Positions 29,857 through 38,959 of a stretch of DNA of 64,000 nucleotides are shown piece by piece; position 1 is the first letter of the stretch, and the number at the start of each line of letters is the position of its first letter. The DNA comes from Actinokineospora xionganensis. Lineage in GTDB: Bacteria; Actinomycetota; Actinomycetes; Mycobacteriales; Pseudonocardiaceae. Location of the stretch: assembly GCF_014323725.1 (NCBI RefSeq), contig NZ_JABVED010000005.1, forward strand, positions 124,001 through 188,000. The letters run 5' to 3'. A program made the translations under genes and the position numbers. Below the pieces are notes generated by a model. It ran no database searches. It saw nothing but the letters and a program-made list of their open reading frames with translations, and was not told the DNA's origin.

Positions 29857-29921
29857 ATCCCACCCGTTGGTGTCGCTCTGGGCTAGTTTGGGTCGGAGAG
29901 TCGGCAAGAGGGTGGGGAGCG

Positions 29922-30191
29922 ATGAGCGATCAGCGCGAGGCGAAGTGGGACGGCGCGAACGACGGCGATCCGTTCGCGACCGGGGGGCACGGTCGGTTCA
30001 TGCAGGACGGCGCCGCGCCGTCGGTGATCGGTGGGTCGCCCGACGACGTCGACGAGACGGTTCGGGTGAACCCGGACGAGGTGCGCTACGACCGTGAGCC
30101 GCCGACGTCGCCGATCCCGGTGGCGAATCCGGAGGCCGGGAGCCCGGCGGGCGAGAAGAAGAGCTGGTTCGGCAAGCTGTTCAGCCGCTAG
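29922..30191 (+). CDS. Small acidic protein of unknown function
   Basis: An 89-residue, mostly disordered acidic protein not recognised as a known family. It has an acidic Gly/Asp-rich N-terminal part, DDVDETVRVNPDEVRYD in the middle, a Pro-rich stretch and a basic, aromatic C-terminus, KKSWFGKLFSR, that could form a short amphipathic membrane or protein contact. The ATG at 29922 follows GGTGGGGAGCG. Its TAG stop shares the CTAG at 30188-30191 with the stop of the opposing gene. Codon use matches the neighbours, so it is likely real. Confidence 0.65.
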   Translation: MSDQREAKWDGANDGDPFATGGHGRFMQDGAAPSVIGGSPDDVDETVRVNPDEVRYDREPPTSPIPVANPEAGSPAGEKKSWFGKLFSR

Positions 30192-31270
30192 TTCACGATC
30201 TTCCAGGTGAGCGTCCGGGATTCCTCATCCGGGCGGGGGCTCCACTGCACGGCGGTGATCTCGAGGTCCTCGGGCACGACATACACGGTGTGTCCCCCCG
30301 CGGTCTCGCCCGGCGCCACGCCGATGCGGTGCGGCGGCCGGGAGGACAGCGACACCGGCGCCTTGGACATCGACTTGCCGTCCGGGGTGACCAGGACCAG
30401 GTAGAGGTCGGGCAGGGTGCCGAAGCGGACCGTGCCGCGGTTGGTCAGCTCGGTGTGCACGACCACCGAGCGTTCGCCCGGCTGTAGCCGGTAGCCCGCG
30501 GCGGTGAACAAGTAGTCGGCCGGGTCGACGACCTCGACGAGCTGGATCGACAGCCGCTCGCCCTCCAGGCCCTCGGCCTCCAGCGTCTCGCCCGAGACGC
30601 CCTGCCTGCGCGGCCGGGTCGTGGGCCGCGTGCGGTCGTCGGCCATGGTCGTGGCGGGCGGCTGGTCGCCACGCGCCCACGACGAACTGCCCGGCGGTCC
30701 CCAGGTGGAGATCGGCTCGGCGGGCGTCGGAACCGGCTGGCTCGGCGGGCCGGTCGGCGTGGGGAACGGCTGGCTGGGCGGGCCGGTGCGGACCTGATGC
30801 GCGCCCGACGGCGGGAACTGCTGCTGCTGTGCCGGCTGGTAGGGCTGCTGGTACCCGGCGGGCGGCGACGGCGGGTAGACCCCGGACGGCGTCCCTTGCG
30901 CTCCGTAGGCGCCGGAGGGCGTGCCCTGCGCGCCGTACTGCGGACCGGGCGGTGTCTGCTGGGCGACATAGACGCCTGACGGTGTCCCCTGCGCTCCATA
31001 GACCCCGGACGGCGTGCCGTGCACACCCTGGCCGGGCGGGGCGGGCGCTCCGTAGTTCGTGGGGGCCGCCATCCGGGCCAGTGCGGCCCGCACACCGTTG
31101 GGGTCGCACTCGACGCCGACGAGCAGCGGCACCCCCGCCGCGGACAGCGCGACCAGCCGGGACGCCACCTCGCGAGGGTCCATGCCGAGCCGCGCGGCAA
31201 CCTCGTGCACCGCGGCACGGCCCATCTCGGCGACTACGCCGAGCACCCGTGCGTCCATGGGATCCGTCAC
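30188..31270 (-). CDS. Winged-helix protein with Gly/Gln/Pro repeats and beta-sandwich tail
   Basis: A 360-residue three-part protein. Residues 1-65 look like a winged helix (MDARVLGVVAEMGRAAVHEV, then AARLGMDPREVASRLVALS), similar to AsnC/DprA-type helices. Residues about 70-225 are low complexity, with about five GTPSGVYGAQ-like decapeptide repeats and GPPSQP repeats. The last 135 residues form a beta-rich, DUF4352-like domain (RSVVVHTELTNRGTVRFGTL). No signal peptide or membrane segment is seen. GTG 31270 is chosen because TAGCGT ends seven bases before it. Function unknown. Confidence 0.72.
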   Translation of the reverse strand: MTDPMDARVLGVVAEMGRAAVHEVAARLGMDPREVASRLVALSAAGVPLLVGVECDPNGVRAALARMAAPTNYGAPAPPGQGVHGTPSGVYGAQGTPSGVYVAQQTPPGPQYGAQGTPSGAYGAQGTPSGVYPPSPPAGYQQPYQPAQQQQFPPSGAHQVRTGPPSQPFPTPTGPPSQPVPTPAEPISTWGPPGSSSWARGDQPPATTMADDRTRPTTRPRRQGVSGETLEAEGLEGERLSIQLVEVVDPADYLFTAAGYRLQPGERSVVVHTELTNRGTVRFGTLPDLYLVLVTPDGKSMSKAPVSLSSRPPHRIGVAPGETAGGHTVYVVPEDLEITAVQWSPRPDEESRTLTWKIVN

Positions 31271-31356
31271 GGATCGCACGCTACCGGGTCGCCCTTCGTC
31301 CTGCGCCGGAAGCTGTCACACCGGCCGGACGAAGATCCGTTTGTGTGATCGTCCGC

Positions 31357-31992
31357 TCACACCGGGGCGTCGTCGAGCACGGCCAAGCGCAGCGGATCGT
31401 CCGCGCGCACGCCGGTGTCCGCGACATAGAGCGGCCGCACCTCGGCGTCGTAGCGGGCGAACGCGGACAGCGCCCAGTGCTCGCTCTCCGGGAGCTTGCG
31501 GGCGAGCGCGGGAGTGGACAGCCACAGGTGCACTGAGTAGTCGTGCGGCAGCCCGCGGCCCAGGAGCAGTTCGCCGTCCACCAGCACCACACCGTCGCGG
31601 TGATCGACGTAGTCAGCCCGGGCGGCGCGGTCGGTCTCGGCGTTCCACAGCCGGGGAAGGACCCGCCGCGACCCGTCAGGGCCCATCGGGTCGAGAACCT
31701 CGCGGCGCAGCGCGCCCGCGTCGAGCCAGTCGTCGTACCGGGCGTCGGGGTCGGTGCGCCCGCGCTCGAAGCGCAGCGAGGCGGCCCGCAGGAAATCCGC
31801 CGCGGAGATCCGCAGCACCGGGCGGCCGAGCAGCCGCAGCCGTTCACCGAGGTCGTCGGCGAGGACATCCGGCCGGGTGGGCGGGGCGCCGTCGATGATC
31901 ACCCGCGTGAGGTCGGGGCGGTCCGCGACCAGCGCGGACACCTCGTCGACGAGCGTGGGGGGAGATACCGGTCGGAATCGCACGACCCCCAT
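31357..31992 (-). CDS. Uridine-kinase-like protein lacking a canonical P-loop
   Basis: A 211-residue protein of the actinobacterial uridine-kinase-like family: RVIIDGAPPTRPD at the usual nucleotide-loop position, SAADFLRAASLRFERGR, DWLDAGALRREVLDPMG, VVLVDGELLLGRGLP and FARYDAEVRPL. The Walker A Gly-x-x-x-x-Gly-Lys-Ser is replaced by a Pro/Asp-rich loop with no lysine, so ATP binding may be lost or altered. The ATG at 31992 gives the family N-terminus GVVRFRPVSP; the frame is open further upstream. Divergent from the secreted LVIVD-repeat gene. Confidence 0.75.
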   Translation of the reverse strand: MGVVRFRPVSPPTLVDEVSALVADRPDLTRVIIDGAPPTRPDVLADDLGERLRLLGRPVLRISAADFLRAASLRFERGRTDPDARYDDWLDAGALRREVLDPMGPDGSRRVLPRLWNAETDRAARADYVDHRDGVVLVDGELLLGRGLPHDYSVHLWLSTPALARKLPESEHWALSAFARYDAEVRPLYVADTGVRADDPLRLAVLDDAPV

Positions 31993-32102
31993 CCTTCCCT
32001 GTTCCTCGCCCTGGCTCGGGAATGCGACAAAAGCCCCTATTCGGAGTAACGCAAGAGTGAAAGCCTGCGGCTCTCCCCATCGGACGAGCACTGGAGGGGG
32101 AC

Positions 32103-34016
32103 ATGCGGAAAATCTCCGTCCCCGCGGTTGCCGCTGCGGCATTCATGCTGGTCATACCGGGCCTCGCCGCCGCCCACCCAGAACAGCACGGCCCCAACGA
32201 AGGGCACCTTCTCGGATCCGGTGCCTGGGGCAAGATCACCCAGGTAGGCCAGGTCGAAGTGACGCAGACCGAGGGGCTCGTCGCCGACGTGGCCGCCTAC
32301 GGCAACTACGCCTACCTCGCCAACTGGGGTGAGCCCGACTGTGCGGGCCCGGAAACGGGCGGACCGCACTCCCCGGACGCGGGCGCATGGGTGATCGACA
32401 TCTCCGATCCCGCCAACCCCCGCGAGGTCAACTTCATCCCGATGCCGCAGGACACCCGCCCTGGTGAGGGCATGCAGGTGCTCCACGTCGAGACCAAGTT
32501 CTTCAGCGGCGAGATCCTCGCCATGAACGCCGAGGGCTGCGGGAAGAACTACAAGGGTGGCTTCATGCTCTATGACGTCACCAACCCGCTGAAGCCGGTG
32601 AAGCTGAAGGAGGGCTTCGGCGACCGCACCACGTTCGACGCCCACCAGACCCACAGCGTCTTCATGTGGCAGCCGCCGGGATCGACCAGCGTCTACCTCG
32701 TCGCGCAGGACGAGGAGGACCTGCGCGACGTCGACATCCACGACATCACCAACCCGCGGCGCCCGATCCTGATCAGCGAAACCGACCTCAACACCTTCGG
32801 CGTCGCCCAGCCCGCGCTCAACCTCGCGGAGTCGTTCCTGCACGACATGACGGTCAAGTGCATGACCACCGGCGTCTATTCGGGCAAGTGCATCATGATC
32901 GCCTCGTACTGGGACGGCGGCTACGTCCTGCTCGATGTGACCAACCCGGCGAGTCCGGAGTTCATCCACGACACCGAGTTCGCCGCGATCGATCCGGAGC
33001 TCTTCGAGCAGACCGGCATCGCCCTCACCCCCGAGGGCAACGCCCACCAGGCCGAGTTCACCGCCGACAACCGGTTCTTCATCGGCACCGACGAGGACTT
33101 CGGGCCGTACCGCGCCCGGGTCGTCACCGACGACGGCGGCATCCATGACGCGGGCGAGTTCGGCTGGACCGTCCCGATCAACGAGCTTTACGGGACGCTC
33201 AACGGTCCGACGATCTTCGGTGGCTACGGCTGTCCCTCTGACATCGGGTCCATCCCCAACGCCTCGACCTTGACCCTGGCCGCGGGCGAAGAGGCGACCC
33301 TGGTCGTGCAGCGCGGGCCGGTCGGGGACCCGGGCAACACGGGCGCCTCGTGCTTCTTCTCGGAGAAGGTCGAGACGGCGCAGCTGCTCGGCTACGACGC
33401 GGCGATCATCGCCAACCACCACTCCGGGTCACAGGAGGGGCTCGGGCCGGACACGTACTTCTGCGGCAGCCAGGGCCACGAGTTCGACATCCAGATCTCG
33501 GCCCTGTGCATCGGCCACCGCGCGATGCATGAGCTGTTCGACAGCGCCGTGTCCTTCACCTATCCCGAGGCGACCCCGGTCGTCGGCACCGTGGGTGACC
33601 GGATCAACGTGACCAGCCAGTTCGACGGGTGGGGCTACGTGCACCTGTTCGACGCCGCCACCGGCCAGGAGCTGGACACCTTCGCCATCCCCGAGGCCAT
33701 GGACCCGGCCTTCGCGTCCGGCTTCGGCGACCTCACGGTGCACGAGGTGGCGACCGACCCGACCGACCCGAGCCTGATGTACCTGTCGTACTACTCGGGC
33801 GGTCTGCGGGCGCTGCGGATCCAGTGCGCCAACCCGGCTGACACCAGCACGTGCGAACTCGTCGAGGTGGGCGGCTACCTCGACCCGGCCGGGAACAACT
33901 TCTGGGGCGTGGAGGTCATCCCCAACCCGGCCGACGACCCCACCGTCACCGGCGACGAGGTGTTGATCCTCGCCAGTGACCGCGACTACGGGCTGTTCAT
34001 CTTCCGCGACCCTTGA
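32103..34016 (+). CDS. Secreted LVIVD-repeat protein with protease-associated domain
   Basis: A 637-residue exported protein. The signal peptide is clear (MRKISVPAVAAAAFMLVIPG, cleavage near AAAHPE). The body carries LVIVD beta-propeller repeats, seen as AWVIDISDPANPREV, FMLYDVTNPLKPVKL, VDIHDITNPRRPILI and VLLDVTNPASPEFIH. At about residues 395-490 a PA (protease-associated) insertion appears (ATLVVQRGPVGDPG, DAAIIANHHSG), after which propeller sequence resumes. Cysteines are consistent with an extracytoplasmic location. No enzyme motif is seen; a surface binding or scaffold role is inferred. The last bases touch a transposon relic on the other strand. Confidence 0.85.
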   Translation: MRKISVPAVAAAAFMLVIPGLAAAHPEQHGPNEGHLLGSGAWGKITQVGQVEVTQTEGLVADVAAYGNYAYLANWGEPDCAGPETGGPHSPDAGAWVIDISDPANPREVNFIPMPQDTRPGEGMQVLHVETKFFSGEILAMNAEGCGKNYKGGFMLYDVTNPLKPVKLKEGFGDRTTFDAHQTHSVFMWQPPGSTSVYLVAQDEEDLRDVDIHDITNPRRPILISETDLNTFGVAQPALNLAESFLHDMTVKCMTTGVYSGKCIMIASYWDGGYVLLDVTNPASPEFIHDTEFAAIDPELFEQTGIALTPEGNAHQAEFTADNRFFIGTDEDFGPYRARVVTDDGGIHDAGEFGWTVPINELYGTLNGPTIFGGYGCPSDIGSIPNASTLTLAAGEEATLVVQRGPVGDPGNTGASCFFSEKVETAQLLGYDAAIIANHHSGSQEGLGPDTYFCGSQGHEFDIQISALCIGHRAMHELFDSAVSFTYPEATPVVGTVGDRINVTSQFDGWGYVHLFDAATGQELDTFAIPEAMDPAFASGFGDLTVHEVATDPTDPSLMYLSYYSGGLRALRIQCANPADTSTCELVEVGGYLDPAGNNFWGVEVIPNPADDPTVTGDEVLILASDRDYGLFIFRDP

Positions 34017-34134
34017 CATCCTCCCCGCACGCCGAACAACGCTGACTCGTGAAACGCGGGTCGACCTTCACCACCCTGCCCGGAGCCTTCTGCTCCATGC
34101 GAGTCACCAGCAGACCCCACCCGTTGGCGAGGAT
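34015..34134 (-). pseudogene. TnpB (IS605 OrfB-type) C-terminal zinc-knuckle relic
   Basis: Read on the minus strand, 40 codons give LLVTRMEQKAPGRVVKVD followed by PRFTSQRCSACGEDV. This matches the segment around the first CxxC of the zinc ribbon in TnpB/IS605 OrfB proteins. It is closed upstream by TGA at 34135-34137. Downstream it ends inside the stop of the LVIVD-repeat gene without the second CxxC, so it is a fragment. Its sequence differs from the TnpB at 56.2-57.4 kb, so it comes from another element. Confidence 0.62.
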
Positions 34135-34161
34135 TCACACGAACCGGGCATGACCACAGTG

Positions 34162-34199
34162 CTCCAACAACACCCGCTCCTGGGCGGGTGTTGTTGGAG
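34162..34199. repeat. Perfect 16-bp inverted repeat (hairpin)
   Basis: CTCCAACAACACCCGC (34162-34177) pairs perfectly with 34184-34199 around the loop TCCTGG. It lies 62 bases before the 38-codon ORF and next to the TnpB relic. It may be a terminator, an attenuator for that ORF or a mobile-element end; there is no T-run on either side. Confidence 0.7.
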
Positions 34200-34260
34200 A
34201 CGGAACCGGGACATGCCGATCAACCGAGCGATCATCACCACCGACAAACCCGGAGACCCA

Positions 34261-34377
34261 ATGAGACCCGGCAAGCCATGGCACGCTCCGGCCTTGGCGG
34301 GCCTCCCACTTCCGGTTCCCAGCGTGAACGCCGGAGCATCCTCGGGAGGTCATGGTGACCTTTGTCCCAACTCATGA
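34261..34377 (+). CDS. Small 38-residue ORF, possible peptide precursor
   Basis: ATG 34261 follows GGAG at 34252-34255, five bases upstream, and the frame closes with TGA at 34377. The product begins MRPGKPWHAPALAGLPLPVP and ends GASSGGHGDLCPNS. The early WHAPALAGL resembles the aromatic-x-x-Pro-x-Leu segment bound by recognition elements in leaders of lasso-type and other RiPPs, and a Gly to Asp spacing of nine residues follows. No maturation enzyme is nearby, so this is only a suggestion. Third-position GC looks lower than in neighbours. A T-tailed terminator follows at 34394. Confidence 0.45.
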   Translation: MRPGKPWHAPALAGLPLPVPSVNAGASSGGHGDLCPNS

Positions 34378-34393
34378 TCTGACGACGTCAGAC

Positions 34394-34437
34394 CCGGTGC
34401 CGGCAGGGCGTGTCCCCTGCCGGCACCGGCACGTTTT
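34394..34437 (+). terminator. Intrinsic terminator with T-run
   Basis: A perfect 15-bp stem, CCGGTGCCGGCAGGG (34394-34408) with its complement at 34415-34429, closes a 6-base loop and is followed by TTTT at 34434-34437. It is one of the few hairpins here with a T-run. It lies 16 bases after the small ORF and about 100 bases before dnaE. Confidence 0.85.
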
Positions 34438-34538
34438 CGCGGGGTAATCGCACGTCGTGGCGCTACCTCATCGGACGTCCGTCGACACGCCCGCCCCCCC
34501 TCCAACCACGGCCCCCGCCATCGAACTAATGTGTGCCC

Positions 34539-37500
34539 GTGGCTGACTCCTTCGCTCATCTTCACGTGCACACCGAGTACTCGATGCTCGACGGAGCGGC
34601 CAAGCTCAAGGACATGTTCGCCGAGTGCGAGCGCCTCGGCATGACCTCGGTGGCCATCACCGACCACGGTCACACCAACGGCATCTACGACTTCTACAAG
34701 CAGGCCACCGGCGCCGGGATCAAGCCCATCCTGGGCATCGAGGCCTACATCGCGCCCGCCTCCCGCTTCAACAAGGACCGGGTCCGCTGGGGCGACCCTG
34801 GCCAGAAGTCCGACGACGTCTCCGGTAGCGGTGCGTACACCCACCAGACGATCTGGGCGCGCAACAACGAGGGGCTGCGCAACCTGATGCGGCTGTCGAG
34901 CCGGGCGTCGCTGGAGGGTCAGCTGGGCAAGTGGCCGCGCATGGACCGCGAGCTGATCACCGAGCACTCGGCGGGCCTGATGGCGACCACCGGCTGCCCG
35001 TCCGGCGAGGTGCAGACCAGGCTCCGGCTGGGCCAGTACGACGAAGCGCTCCAGGCCGCGGCCGACTGGCGCGACATCTACGGCAAGGAGCACTTCTTCG
35101 TCGAGTTGATGGACCACGGCATCGAGATCGAGAGCCGGGTCCGGGGCGGGCTGGTCGAGATCGCCCGCAAGCTCGACATCCCGTTCGTGGTCACCAACGA
35201 CTCGCACTACACGTACAAGGAGGAGCGCGAGTCGCACGACGCGCTGCTCTGTGTGCAGACCGGCAAGACCCTGCAGGACCCGACGCGGTTCAAGTTCGAC
35301 GGCGACGGCTACTACCTGAAGTCGCCCGACGAGATGCGGGCCGTCGACTCGTCCGACCCGTGGCAGGAGGGGTGTCGCAACACCCTGCTGATCGCCGAGA
35401 AGGTCGACCCGGCGGGCATGTTCGAGTTCCGCAACCTGATGCCGAAGTTCCCGATCCCCGAGGGCATGACGGAGGACGAGTACTTCCGCCAGCAGGTGTG
35501 GGAGGGCATGCACAAGCGGTTCCCCGGCGGCATCGACGAGGAACACCGCAGGCAGGTCGAGTTCGAGATCAACGTCATCACCCAGATGGGGTTCCCGGCG
35601 TACTTCCTCGTGGTCGCCGACCTCATCCAGTGGGCGAAGAACAACGGCATCCGGGTCGGTCCCGGCCGAGGGTCCGCCGCGGGCGCCCTGATCGCCTACG
35701 CGATGGGCATCACCGACCTCGACCCGCTGGCCCACGGCCTGATCTTCGAGCGGTTCCTCAACCCCGACCGCGTCAGCCCGCCCGACATCGACATCGACTT
35801 CGACGAACGTCGGCGCGGTGACGTCATCCGCTACACCACCGAGAAGTGGGGTGCGGACAAGGTCGCGCAGGTGATCACCTTCGGCACGATCAAGGCGAAG
35901 GCCGCGATCAAGGACTCCGCCCGGGTGCTGTTCGGGCAGCCCGGGTACGCCGTGGCGGACAAGATCTCCAAGGTCTACCCGCCCGCGGTCATGGCCAAGG
36001 ACATCCCGCTCAACAACCTGTTCGACCCGCAGCACAAGCGCTACGCCGAGGCCACCGAGATCCGCGAGCTTTACGGCAGCGACCCGCAGGTCAAGGAGAT
36101 CATCGACACCGGCCGCGGCCTGGAAGGCCTGATCCGCAACGCCGGTGTGCACGCCTGCGCGGTCATCCTGAGCGCCGAGCCGCTGATGGACACGATCCCG
36201 CTGTGGAAGCGCCCGCAGGACGGGTCGATCATCACGCAGTTCGACTACCCGACGTGCGAGTCGCTCGGCCTGCTGAAGATGGACTTCCTCGGCCTGCGCA
36301 ACCTGACCGTCATCGACGACGCGCTGCGCAACATCGAGCGCAACGGCAAACCGGTGCCGGACCTGGAAACCCTTGGCCTGGACGACAAGCCGACCTATGA
36401 GCTGCTCTCGCGCGGGGACACGCTCGGCGTGTTCCAGCTCGACGGTGGGCCCATGCGCGACCTGCTGCGCCTCATGCGTCCCGACAACTTCGAGGACATC
36501 TCCGCGGTCGGCGCGCTCTACCGGCCCGGTCCGATGGGTGCGAAGTCGCACACGAACTACGCGCTGCGCAAGAACAAGCAGCAGGAGATCACCCCCATCC
36601 ACCCCGCTCTCGCGGAGGCGCTGGAGGACATCCTCGGCACGACCTACGGCCTGATCGTGTATCAGGAGCAGGTCATGGCGATCGCGCAGAAACTGGCGGG
36701 ATACACGCTCGGACAAGCGGACTTGCTCCGCCGGGCCATGGGCAAGAAGAAGAAAGAGGTCCTGGACGCGGAGTTCGTCAACTTCTCCGGCGGTATGGAG
36801 AAGAACGGCTACCCGAAGGACGCGATCAAGACCCTGTGGGACATCCTCGTCCCCTTCGCCGACTACGCGTTCAACAAGGCGCACTCCGCCGCGTACGGCC
36901 TGGTCTCCTACTGGACGGCTTTTCTCAAGGCGAACTACCCCGCCGAGTACATGGCCGGTTTGCTCACCAGTGTCCGTGACGACAAGGACAAAGCCGCGGT
37001 CTACCTCGCCGAGTGCCGCAAGATGGGCATCTCGGTGCTTCCGCCGGACGTCAACGAGTCCGAGCGCGACTTCGCCCCGGTCGGCGGCGACATCCGCTTC
37101 GGCCTCGGCGCGATCCGCAACGTCGGCGCCAACGCTGTCGACTCGATCATCAAGTCCCGCACGGAGAAGGGGGAGTTCAGCGACTTCTCCGACTACCTGC
37201 GCAAGGTCGAAGCGGTGGCCTGCAACAAGAAGGTCGTCGAATCGCTGATCAAGGCGGGGGCGTTCGACTCGCTCAAGCACCCGCGCAAGGGCCTGTTCCT
37301 GATCCACACCGACGCCATCGACGCGGTGATGGACACCAAGAAGGCCGAGGCGGTCGGTCAGTTCGACCTGTTCGGCGCGGCGGGCGGCGCGGACGAGGAC
37401 GTGGCCAGCGTCTTCGACGTGCGGGTGCCCGACGAGGTCTGGGAGTCCAAGCACCAGCTCGCGCTGGAACGGGAGATGCTCGGCCTCTACGTCTCGGGCC

Positions 37501-38072
37501 ACCCGCTCAACGGTGTGGAGCACGTGCTCACCTCGCAGTCGGACACGTCCATCGCGGCGATCCTCGAAGGCGGTGTCCCCGACGGCACACAGGTGGTGAT
37601 CGGCGGGATTCTCGCCTCGGTCAACCGCCGGGTGAACCGCAACGGCGAACCGTGGGCCTCGGCGATGCTCGAGGACCTCGCGGGTGGCATCGAGGTGCTG
37701 TTCTTCCCGAAGACGTACGCGGTGATCGGCATGGGGGTGCTGGAGGACGCGATCGTCCTGGTGAAGGCCCGGGTCGCCAAGCGCGACGACCGGACCTCGC
37801 TGATCGCGAACGACCTCGCGGTCCCGGACCTGTCCAACGCGGCGGGCGCGCCGTTCCGGCTGATCATGGCGGCGACCAAGTGCACACCGCCGCTGGTCGC
37901 GCAGCTCAAGGACGTCCTCGGTTCCTACCCCGGGACCACGGAAGTCCACTTGAAACTGATCAACGGACCTCGCCAGACCCTCCTCAAACTCGACGACACG
38001 CTGCGGGTCAGCCCGTCGCCGTCGTTGATGGGGGACCTGAAGGCGCTACTGGGGCCGGGCTGCCTCTCCTAG
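34539..38072 (+). CDS. dnaE: DNA polymerase III alpha subunit
   Basis: DnaE is the catalytic subunit of the replicative polymerase. The 1177-residue protein opens with the PHP domain ([19 protein letters not shown]), then the polymerase core with [19 protein letters not shown] and the catalytic aspartates in [16 protein letters not shown], the beta-binding and helix-hairpin-helix region, and an OB-fold ([18 protein letters not shown]). Length and order match actinobacterial DnaE1. TAATGT at 34527-34532 ends six bases before GTG 34539, suggesting a leaderless start there; a GTG two codons upstream (34533) is the alternative. Confidence 0.96.
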   Translation: MADSFAHLHVHTEYSMLDGAAKLKDMFAECERLGMTSVAITDHGHTNGIYDFYKQATGAGIKPILGIEAYIAPASRFNKDRVRWGDPGQKSDDVSGSGAYTHQTIWARNNEGLRNLMRLSSRASLEGQLGKWPRMDRELITEHSAGLMATTGCPSGEVQTRLRLGQYDEALQAAADWRDIYGKEHFFVELMDHGIEIESRVRGGLVEIARKLDIPFVVTNDSHYTYKEERESHDALLCVQTGKTLQDPTRFKFDGDGYYLKSPDEMRAVDSSDPWQEGCRNTLLIAEKVDPAGMFEFRNLMPKFPIPEGMTEDEYFRQQVWEGMHKRFPGGIDEEHRRQVEFEINVITQMGFPAYFLVVADLIQWAKNNGIRVGPGRGSAAGALIAYAMGITDLDPLAHGLIFERFLNPDRVSPPDIDIDFDERRRGDVIRYTTEKWGADKVAQVITFGTIKAKAAIKDSARVLFGQPGYAVADKISKVYPPAVMAKDIPLNNLFDPQHKRYAEATEIRELYGSDPQVKEIIDTGRGLEGLIRNAGVHACAVILSAEPLMDTIPLWKRPQDGSIITQFDYPTCESLGLLKMDFLGLRNLTVIDDALRNIERNGKPVPDLETLGLDDKPTYELLSRGDTLGVFQLDGGPMRDLLRLMRPDNFEDISAVGALYRPGPMGAKSHTNYALRKNKQQEITPIHPALAEALEDILGTTYGLIVYQEQVMAIAQKLAGYTLGQADLLRRAMGKKKKEVLDAEFVNFSGGMEKNGYPKDAIKTLWDILVPFADYAFNKAHSAAYGLVSYWTAFLKANYPAEYMAGLLTSVRDDKDKAAVYLAECRKMGISVLPPDVNESERDFAPVGGDIRFGLGAIRNVGANAVDSIIKSRTEKGEFSDFSDYLRKVEAVACNKKVVESLIKAGAFDSLKHPRKGLFLIHTDAIDAVMDTKKAEAVGQFDLFGAAGGADEDVASVFDVRVPDEVWESKHQLALEREMLGLYVSGHPLNGVEHVLTSQSDTSIAAILEGGVPDGTQVVIGGILASVNRRVNRNGEPWASAMLEDLAGGIEVLFFPKTYAVIGMGVLEDAIVLVKARVAKRDDRTSLIANDLAVPDLSNAAGAPFRLIMAATKCTPPLVAQLKDVLGSYPGTTEVHLKLINGPRQTLLKLDDTLRVSPSPSLMGDLKALLGPGCLS

Positions 38073-38115
38073 GCCTGTGGATGGCTTGATCGCGCGAAAC
38101 CTGCATCCTGTGCTG

Positions 38116-38862
38116 ATGCGACAGATCACGGTACTTGGAAGTTGCGGCGCCTATCCGGAGCCAGGCCGGGCCTGCAGCGGTTTCCTGGTGGAATGGGATG
38201 GCTTCCGCGTGGTGCTCGACCTCGGGTACGCCACTCTGCCGCGGCTGCTGGCGCACTGCCCGGACGGCGCCGTGGACGCCATTGTCATCACCCACGAACA
38301 TCCCGACCATTGCATCGACTTGCACGGGCTGTTCCGGATGCACCTCTACGGCGAAAAGCGTGACCGCACGCTGCCGCTGTACTGCACGCCGGGCGTGCTG
38401 GATCGGCTCGGTGCACTGGAACCCGAGGTCGACCTGCGTACCGTGTTCACCGTCCACGAGTTGCCAGGGACATATCGAGTCGGCCCGTTCGAGCTCAGCG
38501 CCCTGCTGCTCCCTCACTACGTGCCCAACGCAGGCGTCCGACTGCAGACGGACGAGTTCGCGCTCGCCTACACCGGGGACACCGGCCCAGACCCGCTCCT
38601 CGCTGAACTCGGTCGAAACACCGACCTGTACATCGTCGAAGCCACCGACAGGGCAGGCGAGCGACAGCAGCAGCACCGCAACCTGCTCACCGCCGAGGAA
38701 GCGGGATACTGGGCAGCCCAGGCAGGCGCTCGCAGACTGATGCTCACGCACTTCTGGCCGGGCAACAACCGGGAGACGGCCGCGGCCGCGGCGCGATCCA
38801 CCTTCGATGGCGAGGTGCTCACCGCCGATGAAGACCTCGTTGTTCGGCTCGGCCCGAGCTGA
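38116..38862 (+). CDS. MBL-fold (RNase Z-like) metallo-hydrolase
   Basis: A 248-residue metallo-beta-lactamase-fold hydrolase. It begins MRQITVLGSCGAYPEPG, carries the zinc motif THEHPDHCIDL (His-x-His-x-Asp-His), the later HYVPNAG histidine, AYTGDTGPDPLLAEL with a metal-bridging Asp, and LTHFWPG near the end. It looks like the ribonuclease-Z/arylsulfatase-like branch common in actinobacteria rather than a beta-lactamase. The substrate is unknown. ATG 38116 is preferred because it starts directly at the fold; a longer frame begins at 38077. Confidence 0.85.
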   Translation: MRQITVLGSCGAYPEPGRACSGFLVEWDGFRVVLDLGYATLPRLLAHCPDGAVDAIVITHEHPDHCIDLHGLFRMHLYGEKRDRTLPLYCTPGVLDRLGALEPEVDLRTVFTVHELPGTYRVGPFELSALLLPHYVPNAGVRLQTDEFALAYTGDTGPDPLLAELGRNTDLYIVEATDRAGERQQQHRNLLTAEEAGYWAAQAGARRLMLTHFWPGNNRETAAAAARSTFDGEVLTADEDLVVRLGPS

Positions 38863-38959
38863 TCACCGGTCTCCTACCAAGCCGACATAGCCACGACAGG
38901 TAAGCACGGACAGCGGTACGGTGGAAGCCAAGGGGGCTCGAACCGCACACCACTGGGGG

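Noticed and set aside
31316-31365. Two TCACACCGG copies with a GTGTGA between them, resembling a CRP-type site
   Set aside because: The spacer of GTGTGA-TCACAC is 8, not 6, bases, and the element lies over a stop codon between two same-direction genes; more likely a weak terminator or chance.
34162-34199. Hairpin read as a complete transposon end
   Set aside because: No matching second end, target duplication or transposase; kept only as a hairpin.
34350-37949. 1199-codon minus-strand frame opposite dnaE
   Set aside because: Same shadow effect; no motif, and dnaE on the plus strand is unambiguous.
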